Shown here: piece by piece, positions 5,406 to 12,208 of the stretch
Layout of the letters: every line of letters starts with the position of its first letter
Position numbering within the stretch: position 1 is the stretch's first letter
DNA from: Pseudomonadota bacterium
GTDB taxonomy: Bacteria > Desulfobacterota > BSN033 > WVXP01 > G020346125
DNA: 13,890 nucleotides
Reading direction: 5' to 3'
Assembly: GCA_030608745.1 (NCBI GenBank)
Contig: JAUWDQ010000043.1
Coordinates: forward strand, 1 to 13,890
Position numbers and translations under genes: made by a program
Notes under the pieces: model-generated
The model's input: the letters and a program-made list of their open reading frames with translations, nothing else
Databases searched by the model: none
What the model was told of the DNA's origin: nothing

Positions 5406-7340
5406 TTATGCCATCATCTCGACTTGAACGATGACCTGTTTAGGTTTGAATTGCTTCACCGTAATAGCCTTGACCGGGCAGACGGAGTGACAAGCCCCGC
5501 ACCCTTTACACAACGCCGCGTTTACGGTCATATGTCCTCGGTAGTCGTCCTTTTTGAGGGCTTGATATTCGCACACCCCCTCACAGAGACCACATCCGGA
5601 GCATATCTCGGCATCTATCGATGCGGTGATGGGTTCGATCATGACCTTTCCCTTGAACAGGGGGATGGTGGCCCGCGAGGCGGTTCCGTGGGCGTGGGTA
5701 ACGGTATCGGTAATATCCTTCGGACCTTGGCATGTACCGGACAGGTATACGCCCTCGATAGCGGTATCCAAGGGTCTCAGCTTCGGGTGAGCTTCCATGA
5801 AAAAATGGTCCGGGCTCCGGTTCAACTTGAAGAGATCCCGCACTTTATCGGCTTCCCTCGATGGAATAAGTCCAGTGGCGAGGACTACCAGATCCGCCTC
5901 CTCCTCATAGACCTCCCCCAAAAGGGAATCCTCGGCCTTGACGATGAGCTTCTCCCCTCTCTTGTAAATTTCCGAGGGGATACCCTTACGGTAGATCACG
6001 CCGGCCTTCTGTACCTTCTCATAAAACTCCTCATACCCCTTCCCGAAGGCCCTTATGTCGATGTAACAAACCGTAATCCTCGCACGTGGAAATCTCTCCT
6101 TGAGGAGGCCCGCCTGTTTTGCGGTATACATACAGCAAACCCTGGAACAGTATTCATTCCCAACGGTCTTGTCCCTGGATCCGACGCACTGAATGAAGAC
6201 TATACTCTCTGGCTCACCCCAATGGGTGGGGAAATTCCCACCCGTCGGGCCCAAGGGGGAGAGGAGCCGTTCCAGCTCCAGTCCGGTGATGACCCGCTCG
6301 TACCGACTATATCCGAATTCCGGTTTCAACCCGGCGTCGAAGGGTTCGAACCCGGTGGCGACGACAATACTCCCCACCTCAACGGTCCTTTCCTCCTCCT
6401 CCTGGGTAAAATCGATGGCCGCGGAGGGGCAAGCCTCGATGCACCGTCCGCATTCCCCCTTGGCCAAGTATTGGCACGTATTGGGATCAATCACATAACT
6501 AGAGGGAATAGCTTGGGAGAAGGGAAGATAAATGGCGGGTCGATGATCCAATCCCATATTGAATTCGTTGGGGACCCTTATGGGACAGATCTCCTCACAT
6601 TCACCGCAGTTGGTACACTTCGAAGGATCTACATATCTCGGCTTTTTTCTCACCGTGACGCTGAAATTTCCCACAAATCCATCAACAGCCACTATTTCGG
6701 CATAGGTTAAAAGCTCGATGTTGGGGTTTTCCTCGGCCCTTCTCATTTTTTGCACGATGAGGTCATCCACTATTTCCATGTTGGGGTAGGTCTTATTCAA
6801 TTGGGCCATATGGCCCCCGATGCTCGGGTCCTTTTCGACAAGGAAGGCCTTGAACCCAGAATCGGCGATGTCCAGTGCAGATTGAAGGCCCGCAATTCCG
6901 CCACCGATAACGAGGGAGGATTGTGTCACCGGGACCTCCGTTTCTTCCAAGGGTTCAAGAAGCACTGCTTTAGCGATGGCCGAGAGAACTAAGTCTTTGG
7001 CTTTCTCCGTGGCCCTTGCCCGATCGGCATGGACCCAGGAACACTGTTCCCGAATGTTGGCAATCTCCAGGAAGTAAGGGTTGAGGCCCGGTTTGGAGAT
7101 CGTTTTACGAAACGTTCCCTCGTGCATTGTTGGTGAGCAAGCTGCTACAACGATTCGGTTAAGCTGATACTTCTCGATGTCGTTAATGATGAGGTCTTGA
7201 CCTGGATCCGAACACAAATAGGTGTAGTCCCTGGCGATGGCTACGTGCGGATGATTCTCCGCGAAGCACCTAACCGCCTCTACATCCACGTGATCCGCAA
7301 TGTTGATTCCGCAATGACAGATATAGACGCCAATCTTCAT
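5406..7340 (-). CDS. HdrA-like FAD/Fe-S oxidoreductase (644 aa)
   Basis: Heterodisulfide reductase subunit A family, near full length. The N-terminal domain carries CHCGINI (Cys8, Cys10), YLCSDPGQ and AACSPTMHE. The flavin domain has GGGIAG (146-151). An inserted ferredoxin contributes Cys242/245/248/252 and Cys289/297/300/304. A further cluster motif, CVGSRD then YCSRVCC, gives Cys385/398/402/403. A C-terminal 2x[4Fe-4S] ferredoxin has Cys580/583/586/590 and Cys611/614/617/621. The segment where HdrA proteins often carry DCSSCILTPKM reads MEIVDDLIVQKM and lacks both cysteines. The start follows the 444-aa paralogue's stop by 9 nt, and its Shine-Dalgarno (AAGGAAGGAG) lies inside that gene's end, implying translational coupling. 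HdrA proteins are the bifurcation/confurcation hub of Hdr complexes. Here it probably takes electrons originating from acyl-CoA dehydrogenases and ETF. The partner (ferredoxin, formate dehydrogenase or hydrogenase) is not in the window. Confidence 0.92.
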   Translation of the reverse strand: MKIGVYICHCGINIADHVDVEAVRCFAENHPHVAIARDYTYLCSDPGQDLIINDIEKYQLNRIVVAACSPTMHEGTFRKTISKPGLNPYFLEIANIREQCSWVHADRARATEKAKDLVLSAIAKAVLLEPLEETEVPVTQSSLVIGGGIAGLQSALDIADSGFKAFLVEKDPSIGGHMAQLNKTYPNMEIVDDLIVQKMRRAEENPNIELLTYAEIVAVDGFVGNFSVTVRKKPRYVDPSKCTNCGECEEICPIRVPNEFNMGLDHRPAIYLPFSQAIPSSYVIDPNTCQYLAKGECGRCIEACPSAAIDFTQEEEERTVEVGSIVVATGFEPFDAGLKPEFGYSRYERVITGLELERLLSPLGPTGGNFPTHWGEPESIVFIQCVGSRDKTVGNEYCSRVCCMYTAKQAGLLKERFPRARITVCYIDIRAFGKGYEEFYEKVQKAGVIYRKGIPSEIYKRGEKLIVKAEDSLLGEVYEEEADLVVLATGLIPSREADKVRDLFKLNRSPDHFFMEAHPKLRPLDTAIEGVYLSGTCQGPKDITDTVTHAHGTASRATIPLFKGKVMIEPITASIDAEICSGCGLCEGVCEYQALKKDDYRGHMTVNAALCKGCGACHSVCPVKAITVKQFKPKQVIVQVEMMA

Positions 7341-7349
7341 GGTAAATCT

Positions 7350-8684
7350 TCAGCTCCTTCCTTTCGCCAGTTGTACACAAGCCAAGGAAGCAGCCCCGCT
7401 TGCCTGGGCAACCGTATCGGGGATGTCCTTGGGGCCCTGGCAGCAACCGGCCAAAAAGATGCCCGCCCTCGAGGTGGCGATGGTTTCCTCCGTACGGGCT
7501 TCTTGGAAAAACCCGTCGGGGGTTTGAGAAAGCCCCAACAGTTTGCCGATATTCCCCGCGCCCTTTCTGGGAACGAGGCCCGTTGCCAGTACCACGAGGT
7601 CCGCCTCCTCCTCGTAGGGCTCCCCGAGGAGCGTGTCCTCTCCACGGACCACGAGGGACAGTCCCCGTTCATAGATCTCGGATGGGTTTCCCCGCCTAAA
7701 GTGGATATTCTCCCTCTGGACTCGCTCGTAGAATTCCTCGTACCCCTTTCCGAAGGCCCTAATGTCCATGTAACAGACGGTGATCTTTGCATCGGGAATT
7801 CGCTCTCGGACCAGATGGGCCTGCTTGGCCGTGTACATGCAGCACACTCGGGAGCAGTATTCGTTCCCCACGGTCTTGTCCCTCGATCCTACGCACTGAA
7901 CAAAGACAACCCGCTTCGGCTCTTTCCCATTGATTTGGATTTTTCCCTGCGTTGGGCCGGATGCAGAACAGAGCCTTTCAAACTCGATTCCGGAAAGGAC
8001 GTTCTCATATCGGCCATACCCGAATTCTGGCTTCAACTCTGAGTCAAACTGATCATAACCCGTGGCTACCACGATGGCACCGACCCGGACGGTGATGGTT
8101 TCCTCTTGCTGCGTGAAATCGATGGCGTTGGCACCGCAAGCCTTCTGACATTTGGGTTCCTTTCCGCATTTTCCCCTGGTCAGCATGAGACAATGGTTCG
8201 GGTCGATGACATACTTCTGAGGTACTGCCTGCGGGAAAGGTATGTATGCGGCCGATCGTTTGCCGATGCCCATGTCGAACTCATTGGGAATCCTTTCCCT
8301 TTGAACACAGGCCTCGGCACAGAGGTTACAGGCGTTACACTTCTTTACATCAATATACCGGGGCTTCTTCCTGATGGTAGTACGGAAGCCACCAGCCTTC
8401 TCCTGTATATCGATCACCTCGGAATACGTCAGAAGCTCTATGTTGGGATGGTTGCCCACCTCCACCATCTTGGGGGTCAAGATGCAGGAAGAGCAGTCCA
8501 GGGTGGGGAAGGTCTTATCGAGTTGGGCCATGTGTCCGCCGATGGTGGGTTCACTTTCCACCAAGATGACCCTGAACCCTTTATCGGCAATATCCAAGGA
8601 GGCCTGCATTCCGGCGATGCCGCCTCCGATGACCAGAGCCGTTGGAGCGCCGTGATATTTCCGTTTTTCAGTCCTTTTCGCCAT
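7350..8684 (-). CDS. HdrA-like FAD/Fe-S oxidoreductase, short form (444 aa)
   Basis: A second HdrA-family flavoprotein, closely similar to the core of its 644-aa neighbour. It begins almost at the Rossmann motif (VIGGGIAG, 18-25) and lacks both the N-terminal CxCG domain and the C-terminal ferredoxin. It retains DCSSCILTPKM (Cys64, Cys67), the inserted ferredoxin (Cys116/119/122/126 and Cys165/173/179/183), and the CVGSRD/YCSRVCC cluster (Cys264/277/281/282). The neighbour lacks the DCSSC pair, so the two are complementary and may form a heterodimer; this is an inference. The ATG at 8684 is the only sensible start but has no Shine-Dalgarno: the upstream bases are A/T-rich and lead into a heptamer array. 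The protein could be a natural short type or a product of N-terminal loss. The ORF is intact. Confidence 0.9.
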   Translation of the reverse strand: MAKRTEKRKYHGAPTALVIGGGIAGMQASLDIADKGFRVILVESEPTIGGHMAQLDKTFPTLDCSSCILTPKMVEVGNHPNIELLTYSEVIDIQEKAGGFRTTIRKKPRYIDVKKCNACNLCAEACVQRERIPNEFDMGIGKRSAAYIPFPQAVPQKYVIDPNHCLMLTRGKCGKEPKCQKACGANAIDFTQQEETITVRVGAIVVATGYDQFDSELKPEFGYGRYENVLSGIEFERLCSASGPTQGKIQINGKEPKRVVFVQCVGSRDKTVGNEYCSRVCCMYTAKQAHLVRERIPDAKITVCYMDIRAFGKGYEEFYERVQRENIHFRRGNPSEIYERGLSLVVRGEDTLLGEPYEEEADLVVLATGLVPRKGAGNIGKLLGLSQTPDGFFQEARTEETIATSRAGIFLAGCCQGPKDIPDTVAQASGAASLACVQLAKGRS

Positions 8685-8733
8685 AACTGGTTATCAAAAT
8701 AAAAATTTTAGATGTCAAAACCCACGTTCAAAA

Positions 8734-8912
8734 ATTCAAATACCAAAATCCAAATGCCAACTAGAAATGTCAAATTCCAAAATCCAAATGTCAAATGTAT
8801 CCTCTAATTTTTGTATTTTTGAGATTTGAACTTTGTCATTTGGCATTCTTCGATCTTTGACATTTGTCATTCATTTGGCATTTGAGCTTTGTCATTTGAC
8901 ATTTATCATTCA
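8734..8912. repeat. Inverted arrays of degenerate heptamers
   Basis: This fills the 229-nt gap between the acyl-CoA dehydrogenase and the 444-aa HdrA-like gene. The left arm (8734-8795) is nearly continuous 7-mers: ATTCAAA, TACCAAA, ATCCAAA, TGCCAAC, a 6-mer TAGAAA, TGTCAAA, TTCCAAA, ATCCAAA, TGTCAAA. The right arm (8832-8912) carries the complementary sense: TTTGTCA, TTTGGCA, TTTGACA, TTTGTCA, TTTGGCA, TTTGAGC, TTTGTCA, TTTGACA, TTTATCA. The centre (8796-8831) is T-rich. The arms could pair into a long imperfect hairpin in single-stranded DNA or RNA. The pattern runs up to, and seemingly through, the stop codon of the dehydrogenase. Confidence 0.65.
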
Positions 8913-8913
8913 T

Positions 8914-10071
8914 TTATCCTTTGGTCTTTCCAATGAGGGAGCTTGCGATGGTATTTTTCTGGATCTCCCGCGTCCCCTCATAGATTTCCATGATTTTTGT
9001 ATCCCGGTAAAATCGCTCCACCTCGTACTCCGTGATATAGCCGTAGCCGCCGAATATCTGAATCGCCTCGTCGGCTACCTCTACGCTCATCCTTCCGGCA
9101 TACATCTTCGCCATGGCGGTCAGGCGAGGATCAATGCGACCACGGTCGAAATTCCAGGCAGCCTTGTACGTTAAGAGACGGGCCGTTTCGATCTTTGTGT
9201 ACATGTCAGCGAGTTTGTGCTGGGTTACCTGAAAATCTGCGATTCTTTGGCCGAACTGCCGCCTCTCCTTTGCATAGGCCAGGGCTCTGTCAAAGGCGCC
9301 CTGAGCAATTCCCAGGGCCTGGGCCGCAATTTCAATCCTGCTCTCGTCGAAGAACTCCAGGACCTGATAGAATCCCCGGTTTTCCTCGCCGATGAGGTTT
9401 TCCAAGGGCACATGGACGTCGGAAAAGGAGAGCTCGGCCGTTGAAGTCATTCGAATCCCCATCTTGTCGCCCAGCTCTGTGGCTTGAAATCCTGGGGTTC
9501 CCTTCTCCACCAGAATGGTACACATCCCCCGATAAGGAGGATCGGCCTCCGGGTTGGTGTGACAGAGGACCACAAAGTGGTCTGCTAGTGTCCCATTGGT
9601 GATGAAGGTCTTGGTCCCGTTGATAACAAATTCCTCCCCCTTCCTTATGGCCGTGGTCGAAAGGCGTGTGATGTCGCTTCCGTGGTCTGGTTCCGTGTAT
9701 GCCCCTGCAGAAATCGCCTCCCCCCTGGTTATCGGTGGGAGGTACTTCCGCTTCTGCGCTTCGGTTCCGAAGCGGAGGATGACCTCGGAACTAAAATCGG
9801 CCAACGTCAGGGCAACGCCGATGCCGGAATCCTGGCGGCAGAACTCCTCTACCACAAGGGCATTTTCCAAAATACCAAGACCTTGACCCCCATAGGCCTC
9901 AGGGAAATGGAGGCCGATGAAGCCAAGCTCGCAGGCCTTCTTCCAGATCGACTTTGGGAAGGCATGATTCCTTTCCAGTTCCAGTGCGAGTTCCCTGTCG
10001 AATTCTCCCTGGGCAAACTCCCTGGCTGCGCGCTGAATATCCCTCTGTTCATCGGTGAGTTCGAAATCCAT
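8914..10071 (-). CDS. Acyl-CoA dehydrogenase (FAD, ETF-dependent)
   Basis: A complete 385-aa acyl-CoA dehydrogenase, starting MDFELTDEQRDIQRAAREFA. The middle domain shows GAYTEPDHGSD, a variant of the FAD signature, followed by INGTKTFITNG. The C-terminal domain has the signature QIFGGYGYITEYEVERFYRD and the catalytic base Glu365 in IYEGTREIQ. This catalytic position is that of short- and medium-chain (butyryl-type) dehydrogenases. It lies 206 nt after etfA and upstream of the HdrA-like pair, so its electrons probably go through EtfAB. It differs clearly from the enzyme at 1113-2282 and is not a recent duplicate. The last codons (IGKTKG) overlap a continuation of the downstream heptamer array. 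Substrate cannot be assigned by sequence alone. Confidence 0.93.
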   Translation of the reverse strand: MDFELTDEQRDIQRAAREFAQGEFDRELALELERNHAFPKSIWKKACELGFIGLHFPEAYGGQGLGILENALVVEEFCRQDSGIGVALTLADFSSEVILRFGTEAQKRKYLPPITRGEAISAGAYTEPDHGSDITRLSTTAIRKGEEFVINGTKTFITNGTLADHFVVLCHTNPEADPPYRGMCTILVEKGTPGFQATELGDKMGIRMTSTAELSFSDVHVPLENLIGEENRGFYQVLEFFDESRIEIAAQALGIAQGAFDRALAYAKERRQFGQRIADFQVTQHKLADMYTKIETARLLTYKAAWNFDRGRIDPRLTAMAKMYAGRMSVEVADEAIQIFGGYGYITEYEVERFYRDTKIMEIYEGTREIQKNTIASSLIGKTKG

Positions 10072-10153
10072 GTTGTCCTCATATGATCAGAGCGCTAAGC
10101 AATCTTTGTTAAAGAATGACAGCATTTGTTTGATACAGAATAGGAGGGGTGCG

Positions 10154-10228
10154 CTGCGGTTTGAGGGCCGCTCCGCTACCGCTCACTTTGAGGTTTGAGG
10201 CAAGGAATTTCTTGCCTTGCGCCTTAAG
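10154..10228 (-). repeat. Dispersed repeat copy A (downstream of etfA)
   Basis: A 75-bp repeat in the 206-nt gap after etfA. On the minus strand it matches 12106-12180 on the plus strand without gaps, at 52 of 75 positions by hand count. Exact shared blocks are GCCTCAAACCT, AGCGGAGCGG and CCTCAAACC. It contains a 7-bp hairpin, AGGCAAG (10198-10204) with CTTGCCT (10211-10217). The pair brackets etfBA in inverted orientation. Confidence 0.6.
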
Positions 10229-10277
10229 GCCCATCGGGCCGGTCCTTCGTCCTGAAGCTGAGAAACAGCATGTCATG

Positions 10278-11252
10278 CTATGCCAGCACCTCCCCGATTT
10301 TCCCCTTGAGGGCCGGAACAATCTTGAAGAGGTCACCCACGATTCCGAAATGGGCAATGTTGAAGATTGGGGCCTTGGGGTCTCTGTTAATGGCTATAAT
10401 GGTTCCAGATCCCTTCATGCCGGCAGCGTGCTGAAAGGCACCACTAATGCCAATGGCGATGTAGACCTTGGGTTTAACCGTTTTGCCAGAGGTTCCTACC
10501 TGCCGGTCTTTAGGAAGCCACTTCTTGTCGACCACGGGACGACTGCACGAGAGGGCAGCCCCGAGGGAGTCGGCCAATTCTTGCACCATGGGGATGTTCT
10601 CCGGATCCTTGATGCCCCGGCCGACGGAAACCAGAATTTCAGTCTGAGTGATGTCCACCTCTCCAGCCGCAGCCTCCACGTATTCCAGGAATCTCTTGGA
10701 TGGGATTTCCTCCGTAAGGGGCGAGGTAACCCTGGTGATCTCGCCGCCCAGGGAATAGTCCGCGACGGAGAACGATGCGGGTCGAAGGGTAACCATAGAG
10801 CATTGGGCGGGTTTTAGACGCACTTCCACATTGAGTTTGCCGCCGTACGTCTGGCGGGTGGCTTTAACCCGATCGTCCTCCATCATGACATCGATACAGT
10901 CCGTGGCCAAAGGGGCGTTCATCTGCACAGCAAGGCCCGGGGCCAGATCCATGCCAAATGCCGTGTGGCCCATGAGGAGGAGAGAGGGCTTCTCCTGTTC
11001 GACCAGGTTTCCAAGAACCTGCTGGTAAGCCTCGGAGTTGAAGTTTTCCAGTTTCTGGTCTTCAATGAGGATGACCCGATTGGCCCGATCTTTCAGCTCT
11101 TCGGCCATCGCTCCGACGTCGTTCCCAAGGAGAACGGCTGTGAGCGGGTTGCCCGTCTTTTCGCACAGTTGCTTCCCCTTCATGAGCATCTCAAAGGTGA
11201 TATCTCGAATTGCCCCCTGCCTATGTTCAACGAGCACAAAGATAGCGTCCAC
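10278..11252 (-). CDS. etfA: Electron transfer flavoprotein subunit alpha
   Basis: A 324-aa EtfA, the FAD-binding subunit of the ETF heterodimer that accepts electrons from acyl-CoA dehydrogenases. The N-terminal domain begins MDAIFVLVEHRQG. The C-terminal FAD domain shows VGRGIKDPENIP (from 210), SRPVVDKKWLP (238-247), QVGTSGKTVKP (251-261), GISGAFQHAAGM (268-279), INRDPKAPIF (288-297) and the closing GIVGDLFKIVPAL. The usual QVGQTG reads QVGTSG, a mild variant. The start codon is GTG at 11252, immediately after the etfB TAA with no intervening base, so translation is probably coupled. There is no extra N-terminal ferredoxin domain of the kind found in some EtfA proteins. Whether this ETF is of the bifurcating type cannot be decided from the motifs alone. 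Confidence 0.95.
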   Translation of the reverse strand: MDAIFVLVEHRQGAIRDITFEMLMKGKQLCEKTGNPLTAVLLGNDVGAMAEELKDRANRVILIEDQKLENFNSEAYQQVLGNLVEQEKPSLLLMGHTAFGMDLAPGLAVQMNAPLATDCIDVMMEDDRVKATRQTYGGKLNVEVRLKPAQCSMVTLRPASFSVADYSLGGEITRVTSPLTEEIPSKRFLEYVEAAAGEVDITQTEILVSVGRGIKDPENIPMVQELADSLGAALSCSRPVVDKKWLPKDRQVGTSGKTVKPKVYIAIGISGAFQHAAGMKGSGTIIAINRDPKAPIFNIAHFGIVGDLFKIVPALKGKIGEVLA

Positions 11253-12047
11253 TTAAGCCACCCCACCCTTCTCCTTGAGTATGGCGATGACCTTATCGGA
11301 AATTTCGTCCATCGTCCCTTCGAGCATCTGGGCTCCTTCTCCCACGGGGGGGAAAAATACCTTCTCCACAACAGTCATTGATCCAGGTTCTCCTGCTTCT
11401 TCGAGCTTCATGCCGAGATCTTGGAGGCCAAGGACCTTGATCTCCTTCTGAGCCACCTTTCGGATTCCTATAATGGAGACGTATCTCGGCTCGTTAATGC
11501 CAGTCTGAATGGTAAGAACCGCGGGAAGTTCGAGGTCAATAACCTCGTCGAGTCCGCCCTCGAGTTCCCGATGAACCCTGGCCCTGCCGTTCTCAATCCC
11601 TTCGATTTGGTTGACTATGGCGACATGACGGATTCCCAGCAATTCCGCCAGGGTCGGCCCCACCTGGCCATACCCATCATCCTCTGCCTGGACACCCGTG
11701 AGAACCAGATCATAGGCCAAGGGGTTAATGGCCCGGCTCAGGACCCGAGCTATTGCGTATCCATCAGAACCCTCAAAACCGGGGTCTGTGAGGCGAATCG
11801 CCTGATCCGCTCCCATGGCCAGTGCCCTCCTGAGGGTTTCATTGACCTCCTCCGGCCCCATTGAAATGGCGGTGACAGTGCCCCCATACTTTTCCTTCAA
11901 GAGGATCGCCTCCTCAACAGCGTAATTGTCCCACTCGTTAATATCGAAAACGAGCCCTTCCTTTTCGATATCCCTTTCCGTCTTATCAATGACGAGGTCA
12001 GCCTCGGCAGTCTTGGGTACTCGCTTGATGCAGACGATGATTTCCAT
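11253..12047 (-). CDS. etfB: Electron transfer flavoprotein subunit beta
   Basis: A 264-aa EtfB, partner of EtfA in transferring electrons from acyl-CoA dehydrogenases. It begins MEIIVCIKRVPKT and shows INEWDNYAVEEAILLKE (36-52), GGTVTAISMGP (55-65), GVQAEDDGYGQVGPTLAELLG (118-138) and the family signature LPAVLTIQTGINEPRY. In many ETFs the nucleotide loop reads AxDGDxxQVGP; here it is AEDDGYGQVGP. The reading frame is open to 12173, but the ATG at 12047 is preferred. It carries a near-consensus Shine-Dalgarno and begins exactly where EtfB homology begins, whereas the upstream extension is translated repeat DNA. The gene sits 161 nt after the Fe-S oxidoreductase and abuts etfA. Confidence 0.95.
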   Translation of the reverse strand: MEIIVCIKRVPKTAEADLVIDKTERDIEKEGLVFDINEWDNYAVEEAILLKEKYGGTVTAISMGPEEVNETLRRALAMGADQAIRLTDPGFEGSDGYAIARVLSRAINPLAYDLVLTGVQAEDDGYGQVGPTLAELLGIRHVAIVNQIEGIENGRARVHRELEGGLDEVIDLELPAVLTIQTGINEPRYVSIIGIRKVAQKEIKVLGLQDLGMKLEEAGEPGSMTVVEKVFFPPVGEGAQMLEGTMDEISDKVIAILKEKGGVA

Positions 12048-12050
12048 AAT

Positions 12051-12059
12051 CCCTCCTTT
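12051..12059 (-). promoter_or_regulatory. Ribosome binding site fixing the etfB start
   Basis: The minus strand reads AAAGGAGGG, then ATT, then ATG. This strong Shine-Dalgarno decides between the in-frame starts at 12173 and 12047 in favour of 12047. The 42 extra upstream codons would be translated from repeat copy B and have no EtfB homology. Confidence 0.75.
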
Positions 12060-12089
12060 CCGTAAGGCCGTAGGAAAGGTTGTAGGAGC

Positions 12090-12146
12090 GTCCGCCTCCA
12101 GCGGACTTGAGGTTAGAGGCAAAAAGTCTCCAGCCTCAAACCTTGA
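12090..12146. other. Two hairpins upstream of etfB
   Basis: GTCCGC (12090-12095) and GCGGAC (12101-12106) form a perfect 6-bp stem with a 5-nt loop. Directly beside it, 12107-12120 pairs with 12133-12146 over 14 positions, with one mismatch and two G-U pairs, around a 12-nt loop. Both lie in the 161-nt spacer before etfB and overlap repeat copy B. Neither is followed by a U-tract on the minus strand, so a terminator is not claimed. Confidence 0.4.
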
Positions 12147-12180
12147 GCGAAAGGGGAGCGGAGCGGTCCTCAAACCTCAA
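12106..12180 (+). repeat. Dispersed repeat copy B (upstream of etfB)
   Basis: The plus-strand copy of the 75-bp repeat described at 10154-10228, in opposite orientation. It occupies the spacer between the Fe-S oxidoreductase stop and etfB. Both copies preserve the same ungapped register: each, read in one frame, gives a peptide containing GKK-ASNL-GSGA-LKPQ in the same order. This is probably a by-product of the DNA similarity and not a coding function. Confidence 0.6.
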
Positions 12181-12208
12181 CCTGTAGCCCCCTTTGTTCT
12201 CCTGTGGT

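Noticed and set aside
5424..6710. Long plus-strand open frame of about 428 codons
   Set aside because: It lies wholly antisense to the 644-aa HdrA-like gene, shows no recognisable motif, and the minus-strand frame has full family homology with all cluster cysteines.
7197..8042. Plus-strand open frame of about 281 codons
   Set aside because: Antisense to the two HdrA-like genes; no domain, no plausible start context.
7350..8684. The short HdrA-like gene as a pseudogene fragment
   Set aside because: The frame is intact, core cysteines and flavin motif are conserved, and it is tightly coupled to the next gene. Its stand-alone function still remains unproven.
8734..8912. Possible CRISPR array
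   Set aside because: Units are only 7 nt, degenerate and contiguous, with no spacers of constant length and no cas genes.
12048..12173. N-terminal extension of EtfB (42 codons)
   Set aside because: The extension is translated from repeat copy B and lacks EtfB homology, and a strong Shine-Dalgarno sits directly before the ATG at 12047.
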